From positions 434,001-498,000 of the forward strand of contig NZ_JASJOM010000001.1 in assembly GCF_030271255.1 (NCBI RefSeq): a stretch of 64,000 bases of DNA. The letters run 5' to 3'. The notes under the pieces are model-generated. The model was not told the DNA's origin and made no database searches. It was given only the letters and a program-made list of their open reading frames with translations. The stretch's first letter is position 1; each line of letters opens with the position of its first letter. Source of the DNA: Peribacillus folii. Lineage in GTDB: Bacteria; Bacillota; Bacilli; Bacillales; DSM-1321. A program made the position numbers and the translations under genes. Positions 1 to 7,089 of the stretch are shown here, in pieces.

Positions 1-1011
1 TCCGCCCATATCCGGGGTCAGCGTCTTTTGATCGACCATCACCTGTTCGATCACACCCAACACTTTTGCACCCCAATCACCATGCCCGAAGAAATCCAGT
101 ATTTGGCTCGCGGACCATATGGCGGCGAGGGGGTTAGCGATGCCTTTATGGGCAATGTCCGGAGCGGAGCCGTGAATCGGCTCGAACATCGAAGGATATT
201 CCCGTTCCGGATTTAAATTGGCGCCTGAAGCAAGGCCCATCCCGCCCGCTATGGCAGCACCCAGATCCGTGATGATATCACCAAACAAATTGGAGGTGAC
301 GACGATTTGAAATCGCTCTGGCTGTTTGACAAAATACATGCTCGCCGCATCGACCAAATAGGAATGGATTGTCACATCCGGATACTCTTTTCCAACCTCT
401 TCGAATACCTGATCCCAAAAAACCATGGAATAATTCAGGGCATTGGCTTTGCTAATGCTTGTCAGGCTCCTGCCCATCGTGCGGGCCAGCTCATACGCAT
501 AACGAATGATCCTCTCGGTTCCTTTCCGCGAAAAGACTCCCGTTTGCAGGACGACTTCCTCCGGTTTGCCTTTGAAAAGCCAATCACCGGCGCCGGAGTA
601 TTCCCCTTCGCTATTTTCCCGGATCACGACCATGTCGATTTGGTCACGAGTCACGTCTTTTAAAGGACATGGTGCGCCTTGAAGCAATTTGACAGGACGA
701 ACGTTCACATACTGATCGAATTCCTTCCTGATTTTCAGGAGCAGCTCACGTAATGAAATATGATCCGGCACTCCGGGATATCCAACCGCCCCGAGGTACA
801 CGGCGTCAAACTTCTTCAACCTTTCCATTCCATCATCAGGCATCATCGTACCGTGCTCCAAATAATGCTCACACCCCCAGGGGAAATACGTGAATTCGAA
901 GGTAAAATCCCCGGCTATTGCAGCCGCTGCTTTCAGGATTTTCACGCCCTCATCAATCACCTCGGGACCTATTCCGTCACCTGCAATGACCGCTATTTTA
1001 TGAATGTTCAT
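1..1011 (-). CDS. ycsA: D-malate/tartrate-type decarboxylating dehydrogenase (YcsA-like), 3' end cut by window edge
   Basis: NAD-dependent beta-decarboxylating dehydrogenase of the isocitrate/isopropylmalate family, tartrate/D-malate branch. The frame is open from the ATG at 1011 to base 1 (337 codons; the family is about 355 residues), so only the C-terminal tip is missing. The N-terminus reads IAVIAGDGIGPEV (nucleotide-binding start), followed by VVIRENSEGEYS, the substrate-loop signature, then SNLFGDIITDLGAA with the metal-binding Asp residues, and EPIHGSAPDIA, the cofactor loop. Sequence throughout matches what I remember of B. subtilis YcsA. The substrate (D-malate, tartrate or a related hydroxyacid) cannot be decided from sequence. 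It follows the rhodanese gene on the same strand, but a terminator lies between them. Confidence 0.9.
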   Translation of the reverse strand, partial: MNIHKIAVIAGDGIGPEVIDEGVKILKAAAAIAGDFTFEFTYFPWGCEHYLEHGTMMPDDGMERLKKFDAVYLGAVGYPGVPDHISLRELLLKIRKEFDQYVNVRPVKLLQGAPCPLKDVTRDQIDMVVIRENSEGEYSGAGDWLFKGKPEEVVLQTGVFSRKGTERIIRYAYELARTMGRSLTSISKANALNYSMVFWDQVFEEVGKEYPDVTIHSYLVDAASMYFVKQPERFQIVVTSNLFGDIITDLGAAIAGGMGLASGANLNPEREYPSMFEPIHGSAPDIAHKGIANPLAAIWSASQILDFFGHGDWGAKVLGVIEQVMVDQKTLTPDMGG

Positions 1012-1086
1012 TCCCTCGCCGCCTTTTATCCGAATTTTCCGAATCCTCTGTCTGTATTTTACCATATCCCCTTTGCTCTCCCACCA

Positions 1087-1123
1087 TAAAAAGAGCCTCC
1101 GAATATGCACATATTCGAAGGCC
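1087..1123 (-). terminator. Rho-independent terminator after the rhodanese gene
   Basis: On the minus strand GCCTTCGAATATG pairs with CATATTCGGAGGC around a very short loop, and CTTTTTA follows. It lies 20 bases past the rhodanese stop codon and upstream of the dehydrogenase gene, so the two genes are probably transcribed separately. Confidence 0.8.
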
Positions 1124-1143
1124 GATTTTACATGGAAACCTAT

Positions 1144-1455
1144 TCACTTAACGATGACTTCGCCGTCCCATTCCAGCATTCCGCCAACCATGTTTGCCAC
1201 TTTATAGCCTTGTTCCTGCAAGTAATGGCAGACATTTTCACTGCGGCGTCCTGACCGGCAAATAAAAATATATTCCTTTTCTTTATCGAAGTAATCAAGA
1301 TTGGCCGGGATGTCGTTCATGCGAATATGCTTTGCGCCTTCGATCATCCCTTCCTGCACTTCTTCGTCCTCACGAACATCGACAAGTTCCAGCGATTCGC
1401 CGGCCTCAAGCTTGGCTTCCACTTCTTCGGTTGTAACGATTTTGATATCTTCCAT
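1144..1455 (-). CDS. Single-domain rhodanese-like sulfurtransferase
   Basis: A 103-residue protein that is one complete rhodanese domain. The active-site loop is CRSGRRS, with the catalytic cysteine that carries persulfide sulfur, after the usual VDVREDEE strand-turn near residue 25. Such small cytoplasmic rhodaneses (B. subtilis YtwF is the same size, from memory) move sulfane sulfur between carriers; the acceptor is unknown. I chose the ATG at 1455 because GAGGTG sits 7 bases upstream; a GTG three codons earlier overlaps that binding site. It appears monocistronic, with an extended -10 promoter upstream and a terminator downstream. Confidence 0.88.
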   Translation of the reverse strand: MEDIKIVTTEEVEAKLEAGESLELVDVREDEEVQEGMIEGAKHIRMNDIPANLDYFDKEKEYIFICRSGRRSENVCHYLQEQGYKVANMVGGMLEWDGEVIVK

Positions 1456-1493
1456 AATAAGCACCTCGAATTATCGTTTGTTTTATCCCACTC

Positions 1494-1502
1494 ATTATAA
1501 CA
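1494..1502 (-). promoter_or_regulatory. Extended -10 promoter of the rhodanese gene
   Basis: On the minus strand TGTTATAAT is a perfect extended -10 element about 40 bases before the start codon. No good -35 hexamer is visible at 17 bases, which is tolerated for TGnTATAAT promoters. Confidence 0.55.
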
Positions 1503-1610
1503 AAATATCCTGCTGAGCATCACTTTATCGTCGACTTTTCCTTCAAGTCTATCCGGAGAAACACGCTCATCAAGGTGATGGCAGCTTGGTTTGCCAGACC
1601 AAAGCCTATC

Positions 1611-2642
1611 TCAGTGCCTGAATCCACGTTCATATTGCACAGGAACTGCTATTTTTTTATTCAATGCCTGGGACGCATCCAAGGTCCAATATGGGTTTCT
1701 CAGCATCCCCCTGCCTACAGCGACCAAATCCGCCTCTTCATTGCCAATGACTGCATTTGCCAGGAGCGGATCATCCAATCGGCCAACAGCAATCACCGGA
1801 ATATCCAACGCTTTCTTGATTTCCCTAGCCAAAGGCGTTTGGTAGCTTGCATGCGTGCCTGGTCTTCCAGCAGAACCAACCGGACCTTCGCCGCCTGAGC
1901 TCACATGAAACATATCGACGCCCGCTTCTTTAAACACCTTTGAAAAGGCAATGCTTTCTTCCAGCCCATACCCGCCTTCTACATATTCCCTTGCCGAGAT
2001 TCGCATGATCAGCGGCATGCCAGCAGGCATTTCGCTTTTGGCGGCTTTAATGATCTCCACGCCAAACCTGGTCAAATCCTCGCCATATTCATCATCACGC
2101 TGATTCGTGATCGGTGATAAAAATTGATGAATGAGATATCCATGTGCACCATGTAACTCAATGACATCAAATCCTGCTTGAACGGCCCTTCTCACTGAAG
2201 CACGGAATTTATCGACAATCCCCTTCACTTCTTCCGTTTCCAGTGCGCGCGGTGTTTTGTACGTTTCATCAAAAGCAATGGCTGATGGAGCCACAGGCGT
2301 TTTGGCATCCTCCGCTTTACGGCCTGCATGGGCAATTTGGATGCCGATTTTAGCTCCGTACTGGTGCACTTCTTCAACGATTTTGGAGAATGCATCAATT
2401 TGATCATCCGACCATAATCCAAGATCGTGATCCGTAATACGTCCATCAGGTTCCACATCCGTCATTTCAACGATGATCAGGCCCGTGCCGCCGATTGCCC
2501 TGCTTACATAATGGTGCTGATGCCAATTGTTCGGGATTCCGTCCTTTGCTTCAACGGAATATTGGCACATCGGCGGCATGACGATCCTGTTCTTAAGTTC
2601 CAGTTCTTTTATACGGTAGGATGAAAACAAATCATTCATCAT
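1611..2642 (-). CDS. namA: NADPH dehydrogenase, old yellow enzyme family (NamA/YqjM)
   Basis: FMN-containing ene-reductase of the old yellow enzyme family that reduces the C=C bond of unsaturated aldehydes, ketones and nitro compounds with NADPH; a detoxification enzyme in B. subtilis (YqjM). Visible marks are NRIVMPPMCQYS at the N-terminus with the YqjM-type cysteine near the flavin, ELHGAHGYLIHQFLSPITNQRDDEYG (FMN-binding barrel strand, residues about 165-190) and VAVGRGMLRNPYW near the end. About 343 residues; the family has about 338. Start ATG at 2642 (or the adjacent 2639) is set by GGAGGGAG 6-8 bases upstream. It is divergent from a MarR gene and has a strong promoter with an overlapping palindrome, so repression relieved by an electrophile is likely (inference). 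Confidence 0.93.
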   Translation of the reverse strand: MMNDLFSSYRIKELELKNRIVMPPMCQYSVEAKDGIPNNWHQHHYVSRAIGGTGLIIVEMTDVEPDGRITDHDLGLWSDDQIDAFSKIVEEVHQYGAKIGIQIAHAGRKAEDAKTPVAPSAIAFDETYKTPRALETEEVKGIVDKFRASVRRAVQAGFDVIELHGAHGYLIHQFLSPITNQRDDEYGEDLTRFGVEIIKAAKSEMPAGMPLIMRISAREYVEGGYGLEESIAFSKVFKEAGVDMFHVSSGGEGPVGSAGRPGTHASYQTPLAREIKKALDIPVIAVGRLDDPLLANAVIGNEEADLVAVGRGMLRNPYWTLDASQALNKKIAVPVQYERGFRH

Positions 2643-2663
2643 TACTATCTCCCTCCAATTTTC

Positions 2664-2681
2664 AATGCATGCACATGCATT
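2664..2681. promoter_or_regulatory. Palindromic operator over the namA start site
   Basis: AATGCATG-CA-CATGCATT is an 18-bp inverted repeat, perfect apart from its central two bases. It touches the -10 hexamer of the namA promoter and covers the expected transcription start. The neighbouring divergent MarR protein is the obvious candidate ligand (inference). Confidence 0.6.
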
Positions 2682-2708
2682 TATATCATTTGAATCATGG
2701 TGTGTCAA
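2680..2708 (-). promoter_or_regulatory. Sigma-A promoter of namA
   Basis: TTGACA (2708-2703), a 17-base spacer, then TATAAA (2685-2680) on the minus strand. This near-consensus promoter fires toward namA and is about 40 bases from its start codon. Confidence 0.8.
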
Positions 2709-2816
2709 CGAATCCGTTTCCGGCAAGTGGCGGATTGAGGCCGATTGCTTCTTGGTATACTTCGTTTAATATGTGTTATATTTATAGATAGTAAGCAGAG
2801 GAAGGCGAATATATAT

Positions 2817-3257
2817 ATGTCCAGTAAGCAAAACCTTATAACAACATGGCTAGCGTTTACACGTATTCATGGCGAGCTCTCCAATGAGCTTGATCGCATG
2901 CTTCAGGCCGGGCACCAAACGACTCTGAATGAGTTTTATGTTCTATTATTCCTATCGGAAGCCCCAGAAAAAAAACTGCGGCTGCTCGAATTGCAACAGT
3001 TGGTCGGCCTTAGCCAAAGTGCCATGTCGAGGCTTTCCGTCAGGATGGAGAATAAAAGCTGCGGCGTCATCCAAAGACTTGGATATGAAGACGATCGCCG
3101 CGGTGTATGTGCGATCATAACCGACCGTGGTGAGACCAGACTTCAGGAAATCCTTGCCGCCGTAAATGAAACGCTCGAAAACGCCCTTAAAAAGACCGAG
3201 ATCGACAAAGCACTCCAATTATTCGTACATGCTAAAGACGGGTTCTTTGAACAATGA
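2817..3257 (+). CDS. MarR family transcriptional regulator
   Basis: A 146-residue winged-helix repressor of the MarR family. The core reads LNEFYVLLFLSEAPEKKLRLLELQQLVGLSQSAMSRLSVRMENK (recognition helix about residues 60-80) followed by the wing EDDRRGVCAIITDRGE, the canonical DxR signature. I chose the ATG at 2817, preceded by AGAGGAAGG about 10 bases upstream; the frame is open further upstream but without a ribosome binding site. It is divergent from namA and the 174-base gap holds a palindrome on the namA promoter, suggesting local control of namA. The only cysteine in the DNA-binding region (ENKSCG) could be redox-sensitive, but this is speculation. A terminator follows. Confidence 0.88.
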   Translation: MSSKQNLITTWLAFTRIHGELSNELDRMLQAGHQTTLNEFYVLLFLSEAPEKKLRLLELQQLVGLSQSAMSRLSVRMENKSCGVIQRLGYEDDRRGVCAIITDRGETRLQEILAAVNETLENALKKTEIDKALQLFVHAKDGFFEQ

Positions 3258-3283
3258 ACCAAGAAATTAGCCATGCATTTCCG

Positions 3284-3312
3284 TGCCCCATTCCGTTTTG
3301 GGGCATTTTTTT
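3284..3312 (+). terminator. Terminator after the marR gene
   Basis: TGCCCCA...TGGGGCA stem with an 8-base loop and a seven-T run, 26 bases past the marR stop codon. Confidence 0.85.
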
Positions 3313-3431
3313 CCGTTCCTGACTTATCGGAACGAAAAGTGAGAGATCTCTGCCGGAAATACAGTCTAGGAACAAAAACCCCAGGACTGTTCCCCGAAGA
3401 GACCTGACGCCCGCAAAAAAGCGAGTGCATG

Positions 3432-3461
3432 CAGTGTAATGGAACAGCCTATATCCAAACC
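3432..3461 (+). repeat. Partial copy of the dispersed repeat tail
   Basis: GCAGTGTAATGGAACAGCC then TATATCCAAA resembles the tail of the larger repeat that ends at 3650 (GCAGTGCAATGGAACG) and the copies at 49202 and 52866. Confidence 0.5.
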
Positions 3462-3521
3462 GCCCCTGACTGTCGGCGTTATGATATTCCTTCTTTGTTG
3501 TCACGCCAAATGAAATATAAC

Positions 3522-3650
3522 GGAAGGGGCGACACTCCTGCGGGACATGCGCGTCTACGTGAGACCCCGCAGGCTGAAAAGCCAAGGAGGCTCACGGACT
3601 GCATCTGGATAAGGAATCGCTGCAGTGCAATGGAACGTTCATTGTATAAA
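3522..3650 (+). repeat. Dispersed intergenic repeat, copy 1
   Basis: GC-rich element beginning GGAAGGGGCGACACT, with a GAGACCCCGCAGG core that can pair with CCTGCGGG, a second arm GGCTCACGGAC, and the tail GCAGTGCAATGGAACG. A second copy with the same order of blocks lies at 52761-52893, and tail-only copies at 3432 and 49202. I remember similar GAGACCCCGCAG elements scattered between genes in other Bacillaceae, but cannot confirm that here. The rest of the 3313-3690 gap holds no credible gene. Confidence 0.7.
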
Positions 3651-3690
3651 CTCCCCAGTAGAAGAGCATTGGACGCCATTTTCATCAAAT

Positions 3691-3728
3691 CAAAAAAAAC
3701 TGCAGACAAACCTCGTGTTTGTCTGCAG
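3691..3728 (-). terminator. Terminator of the aldo/keto reductase gene
   Basis: CTGCAGACAAAC...GTTTGTCTGCAG forms a 12-bp perfect stem with a 5-base loop, followed on the minus strand by an eight-T run; 32 bases past the stop codon. Confidence 0.92.
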
Positions 3729-3759
3729 CCTAAGGACGTTTTCCTGTCCTCATCGATGA

Positions 3760-4602
3760 TTAAAAGTCAAAATTATCAGGGTCCGGACCAACACGATGAT
3801 TCTGGTTCAAGCCATCAATTTTGATCATTTCTTCGTCAGTCAATTGGAAATCGAAGACAGAAGAGTTTTCCACTATACGATGTTCCTTCGTGGATTTTGG
3901 AATCGTCACGATCTCATTTTGGAGATCCCAACGTAAAATGACCTGTGCAACGGACTTGCCATGCTTTGCCGCAATGGCCTGCAATACTTCATTATCAAGT
4001 AATTCCCCTTGCATCAAAGGTGACCAAGCTTCCAGCTGAATGCCTTGTTCCTTACAAAATGCTTGCAATTCCTTTTGCGTCAGACGCGGATGGCATTCGA
4101 CCTGGTTGACCATCGGCTTTACGTCCGCATCCTTGATGACATCTTCTAAATGGTGAATCTGGAAGTTACTTACGCCGATCGCTTTCACTTTCCCTTCTTT
4201 ATAAAGGGCTTCCAGTGCCCGCCATGCTTCTTTGTATTTCCCTTCCACTGGCCAATGGATCAGGTATAAATCCAGGTACTCCAAGCCAAGCTTCGATAAG
4301 CTTTTTTCGTAAGCTGCAATCGTCGATTCGTAACCTAAATCCGCATTCCATACTTTGGATGTTACGAATATTTCTTCCCGAGTGATTCCGGCTTCTTTTA
4401 GTCCTTCCCTGATCCCTTGTCCGACGCCTTCTTCATTTCCATAGATGGCGGCCGTATCAATGCTGCGATACCCCTGTTTGATTGCTGCTTTAACCGCATT
4501 GACCAGCTCGGGACCTTCCTCCACCTTAAATACACCCAAACCGAACCAAGGCATTTCCACACCGTTATGCAACGTTGCTGTAGCTTGTAAATTGTTCAAC
4601 AT
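3760..4602 (-). CDS. yvgN: Aldo/keto reductase, YvgN (glyoxal/methylglyoxal reductase) type
   Basis: NADPH-dependent cytoplasmic aldo/keto reductase of 280 residues, the size of B. subtilis YvgN, which reduces glyoxal and methylglyoxal. The catalytic tetrad is visible: Asp and Tyr in RSIDTAAIYGNEEGVG (about residues 43-58), Lys in VTSKVW, His in YLIHWP. IPKSTKEHRI near the C-terminus is the NADPH phosphate-binding stretch. The ATG at 4602 is preceded by GGGAGGTAG at 8 bases; the open frame upstream (to 4671) runs into a large inverted repeat and lacks a binding site. A strong terminator follows. Upstream, a 19-bp perfect inverted repeat may influence expression. Confidence 0.92.
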   Translation of the reverse strand: MLNNLQATATLHNGVEMPWFGLGVFKVEEGPELVNAVKAAIKQGYRSIDTAAIYGNEEGVGQGIREGLKEAGITREEIFVTSKVWNADLGYESTIAAYEKSLSKLGLEYLDLYLIHWPVEGKYKEAWRALEALYKEGKVKAIGVSNFQIHHLEDVIKDADVKPMVNQVECHPRLTQKELQAFCKEQGIQLEAWSPLMQGELLDNEVLQAIAAKHGKSVAQVILRWDLQNEIVTIPKSTKEHRIVENSSVFDFQLTDEEMIKIDGLNQNHRVGPDPDNFDF

Positions 4603-4664
4603 GCTTGCTCTACCTCCCATATTTCCATTCAAATTTCCATCGACTGTAATGCGTGAAAGTATCG

Positions 4665-4722
4665 GCATCATTACACCCCTTCAAGGAATCTCCCCTCATT
4701 CGCTGAAGGGGTGTAATGATGC
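4665..4722. repeat. Perfect 19-bp inverted repeat (long hairpin) upstream of yvgN
   Basis: GCATCATTACACCCCTTCA at 4665-4683 is repeated exactly in inverse at 4704-4722, with a 20-base loop. No T-run follows on either side, so it is not a standard terminator. It lies in the 187-base gap between the MFS gene stop and the yvgN start. Confidence 0.85.
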
Positions 4723-4789
4723 TTGATGTTCTGGGATACTCTATACGCCTACAGGAAATGACTTGCTTTTTGTAGTTTGCAGCCTTATC

Positions 4790-5986
4790 CTAGTTCGTCC
4801 CTTTTCCCTGATCCCTACGCTCCAGGGCACGGCTCCATCCAGTCAAAAGCACTGCGATGAAAACCATCACGCCGCCTATCCATGCTGTATGGATGAGGCC
4901 GATGGAATCCGTGATCACGCCGCCTAGATAGGCGCCGAGAGCGATGCCTGCATTAAAGGCAGCGATATTGATCGCAGATGCGACATCAACTGCACTTGGT
5001 ACGAAGCGCTCCGCCAGCATGACAACATAGACTTGAAGCCCTGGGACATTCATGAAAGCAAATAACCCCATCAAAATGATTGTGATCAACCCGGCCAGCT
5101 TGAATGGTGCCGTGAAAGTCAAGACCACCAATACGATAGCCTGGATGAGGAACATATAAAATAAAGCCTGAATGGGATTGCGATTGGCTAATTTCCCGCC
5201 AAGGGTATTCCCTATCGCTATTGCTACTCCATATATTAACAAAATCAAGGCGACAGTTCCTTCTTTAAACCCTGTCACTTCCTGAAGCAGGGGTGACAAG
5301 TAGGTGAAGACAACGAATGTTCCGCCATATCCTAATGCCGTAATGATGAAGACCAGCAGTAAGCGACCATTTGTGATTAATTTGATTTGATCCCGAAATG
5401 TTGTACGTGCCGCCTTCCTTAAATCGGATGGGACAAGGACGCTATTGGCGATGAAAGCAATGAGGCCGATCGCCACAATGATGATGAAGGCAAATCTCCA
5501 GCCGAATTGCTGTCCGATGAAGGTTCCGAAGGGAACACCTGTCACCGTTGCCACCGTCAGGCCTGTAAACATGATGGCGATGGCGCTCGCCCTTCGATCT
5601 TCAGACACCAAATCCGCAGCAATCGTCGCACCAATCGACATGAAGATGCCATGTGCCAGTGCTGAAATGATACGTGCGATCAATAAAACACTGATCGTGG
5701 TCGCAGAAGCCGCCAATGCATTTCCTGCTATGAATACGACCATGATCCAAAGCAGCAAGGTTTTGCGCGACATATTCGATGTCAGTGATGTCAGGATCGG
5801 GGCCCCGAACATGACTCCCAAGGCATACAAGGATACCGTCAAACCAGCCGTCGTGACCGTAATGTGCATGTCCCTTGAGATCAGCGGCAGTAATCCGACA
5901 CTGATGAACTCGGTCGTTCCAATCGCAAAGGCACTGATCGCCAAAGCCAGCAATGCCCATGTACTTTTATTTTTACTTGAAATCAT
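4790..5986 (-). CDS. MFS multidrug/arabinose-efflux type transporter (DHA1)
   Basis: A 398-residue, twelve-helix major facilitator efflux protein of the drug:H+ antiporter-1 group, similar to B. subtilis YdhP/YbcL-type pumps. The N-terminal helix contains FAIGTTEFISVGLLP, typical of this branch, and RIISALAHGIFMSIGATIAADLV holds the motif C-like stretch of antiporters. The charged N- and C-termini (SSKNKSTW, ERRDQGKG) should be cytoplasmic. GGAGAAGAGAGT precedes the ATG at 5986. It is divergent from an HxlR regulator, a pairing usual for inducible export of electrophiles or drugs; the substrate is unknown. Confidence 0.87.
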   Translation of the reverse strand: MISSKNKSTWALLALAISAFAIGTTEFISVGLLPLISRDMHITVTTAGLTVSLYALGVMFGAPILTSLTSNMSRKTLLLWIMVVFIAGNALAASATTISVLLIARIISALAHGIFMSIGATIAADLVSEDRRASAIAIMFTGLTVATVTGVPFGTFIGQQFGWRFAFIIIVAIGLIAFIANSVLVPSDLRKAARTTFRDQIKLITNGRLLLVFIITALGYGGTFVVFTYLSPLLQEVTGFKEGTVALILLIYGVAIAIGNTLGGKLANRNPIQALFYMFLIQAIVLVVLTFTAPFKLAGLITIILMGLFAFMNVPGLQVYVVMLAERFVPSAVDVASAINIAAFNAGIALGAYLGGVITDSIGLIHTAWIGGVMVFIAVLLTGWSRALERRDQGKGTN

Positions 5987-6109
5987 ACTCTCTTCTCCTT
6001 TTCTTCTTTTTGTACTATCATGAAAATTGCCTCAAGCAATTTTTTAATAAATGGTACAGTGGGATTCGGTGTGCAAATGTTATTATGAGATATAATATAA
6101 ATAAAAAAC

Positions 6110-6151
6110 AGTACGTACTTTAAAGTGATATAGGTACCTTTTGGTTCCTAT
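6110..6151. promoter_or_regulatory. Candidate HxlR operators between the MFS and hxlR genes
   Basis: Two inverted repeats lie just upstream of hxlR: the perfect palindrome AGTACGTACT (6110-6119) and ATAGGTACC-tttt-GGTTCCTAT (6130-6151, one mismatch between arms). Position and symmetry suit binding by a dimeric winged-helix regulator; a TATAAT-like box lies at about 6091. Confidence 0.45.
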
Positions 6152-6165
6152 AGGAAAAGGAGAGT

Positions 6166-6537
6166 ATGGCCATCATGGAAAGAAAGAAGTACAATATATC
6201 GGTTGAAGCGACTCTGGAGGTACTGGGCGGCAAATGGAAATGTGTCATCCTCTGCCACCTGACCCACGGAAAAAAACGGACTAGTGAGCTGAAGCGCCTG
6301 ATGCCGAACATCACCCAAAAAATGCTGACACAGCAATTGCGCGAGCTGGAAAAGGACGGGGTCATCGACCGGATCGTCTACAACCAGGTCCCGCCCAAAG
6401 TGGAATATGAGCTTAGTGAGTATGGAAAAAGCCTGGAAAGTATCCTTACCGCCCTGTGTACATGGGGAGAAACTCATATCACCAGAGTGTACGGGGATAA
6501 ATCTTCCGTGCTGGAGGAAAGCATTTTGAATGAGTAG
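6166..6537 (+). CDS. HxlR family transcriptional regulator
   Basis: A 123-residue winged-helix regulator of the HxlR type (YodB, HypR and CatR relatives). The signature LGGKWKCVILCHLTHGKKRTSELKRLMPNITQKMLTQQLRELEKDGVIDR is complete. Position 27 of the shorter form is a cysteine (KWKCVIL) and more cysteines follow (ILCHL, ALCTW); single-cysteine redox sensing is known for YodB and HypR, but whether these act so is inference. AAAAGGAG lies 3 bases before the ATG at 6166 and 12 before an ATG at 6175, so either start is possible. Divergent from the MFS pump, which it probably controls. Confidence 0.88.
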   Translation: MAIMERKKYNISVEATLEVLGGKWKCVILCHLTHGKKRTSELKRLMPNITQKMLTQQLRELEKDGVIDRIVYNQVPPKVEYELSEYGKSLESILTALCTWGETHITRVYGDKSSVLEESILNE

Positions 6538-6569
6538 AAAAGATTAGCCGCAGCGGCTAATCTTTTTTT
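6538..6569 (+). terminator. Terminator of the hxlR gene
   Basis: AAAAGATTAGCCGC / GCGGCTAATCTTTTTTT directly after the stop codon; near-perfect stem and a long T-run. Confidence 0.93.
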
Positions 6570-6736
6570 ACTGCACTGCAGCATCCGAAACGTTCCTCTG
6601 TTTTAACGCCCATCATTTTTTGGTATAATATGTAATGCCATTCCGTTTTTATATCATGGAACAGGATCGTGCTGATTCTTTTCATTTTTTATTTAGTGAA
6701 CGAATGAGTATAATTGGGGAAACCAAGGAGTGACAT

Positions 6737-7072
6737 ATGAGAGTCCTATTGGAATTGATGCGCATCATCTTGATATTCGGCATAGCCGGATCGATTTTTT
6801 CCGTGATTGTACACGGCATATACAGCAGCATCGGCGTGGACACGGGGCAGTATGGCTGGCTAGGTAGAGTCGCGACCTTCCTTTTATTATTCGTCTGGTA
6901 CCGCAATAAATTGCAATTCAGCGGTTGGTACGCTGGAAAGGGAAAGGAAAGGCTCTCTAAAACAGCCTCTAGAATCCTCATCATCTGCTCACTATTGCTA
7001 TTCTCGGCGCCACCCATTTTAAGCATGCTTACACATGGTTTTACCATAATCGGTTTCATCTATTCTAATTAG
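6737..7072 (+). CDS. Small three-helix membrane protein of unknown function
   Basis: A 111-residue hydrophobic protein with three predicted membrane segments (about residues 7-28, 44-56 and 78-104). AAGGAG lies 7 bases before the ATG. I do not recognise a family. It is followed after 17 bases by a secreted CAP-domain gene with no terminator between them, so the two form an operon and the membrane protein may help retain, process or regulate the CAP protein (inference). It contains no catalytic motif that I can see. Confidence 0.7.
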   Translation: MRVLLELMRIILIFGIAGSIFSVIVHGIYSSIGVDTGQYGWLGRVATFLLLFVWYRNKLQFSGWYAGKGKERLSKTASRILIICSLLLFSAPPILSMLTHGFTIIGFIYSN

Positions 7073-7089
7073 AGCAGGAGTGAACTTTT

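Noticed and set aside
5445-6023. A 192-codon plus-strand frame over the MFS gene
   Set aside because: It is antisense to a complete transporter gene, with no binding site and a composition typical of a shadow frame.
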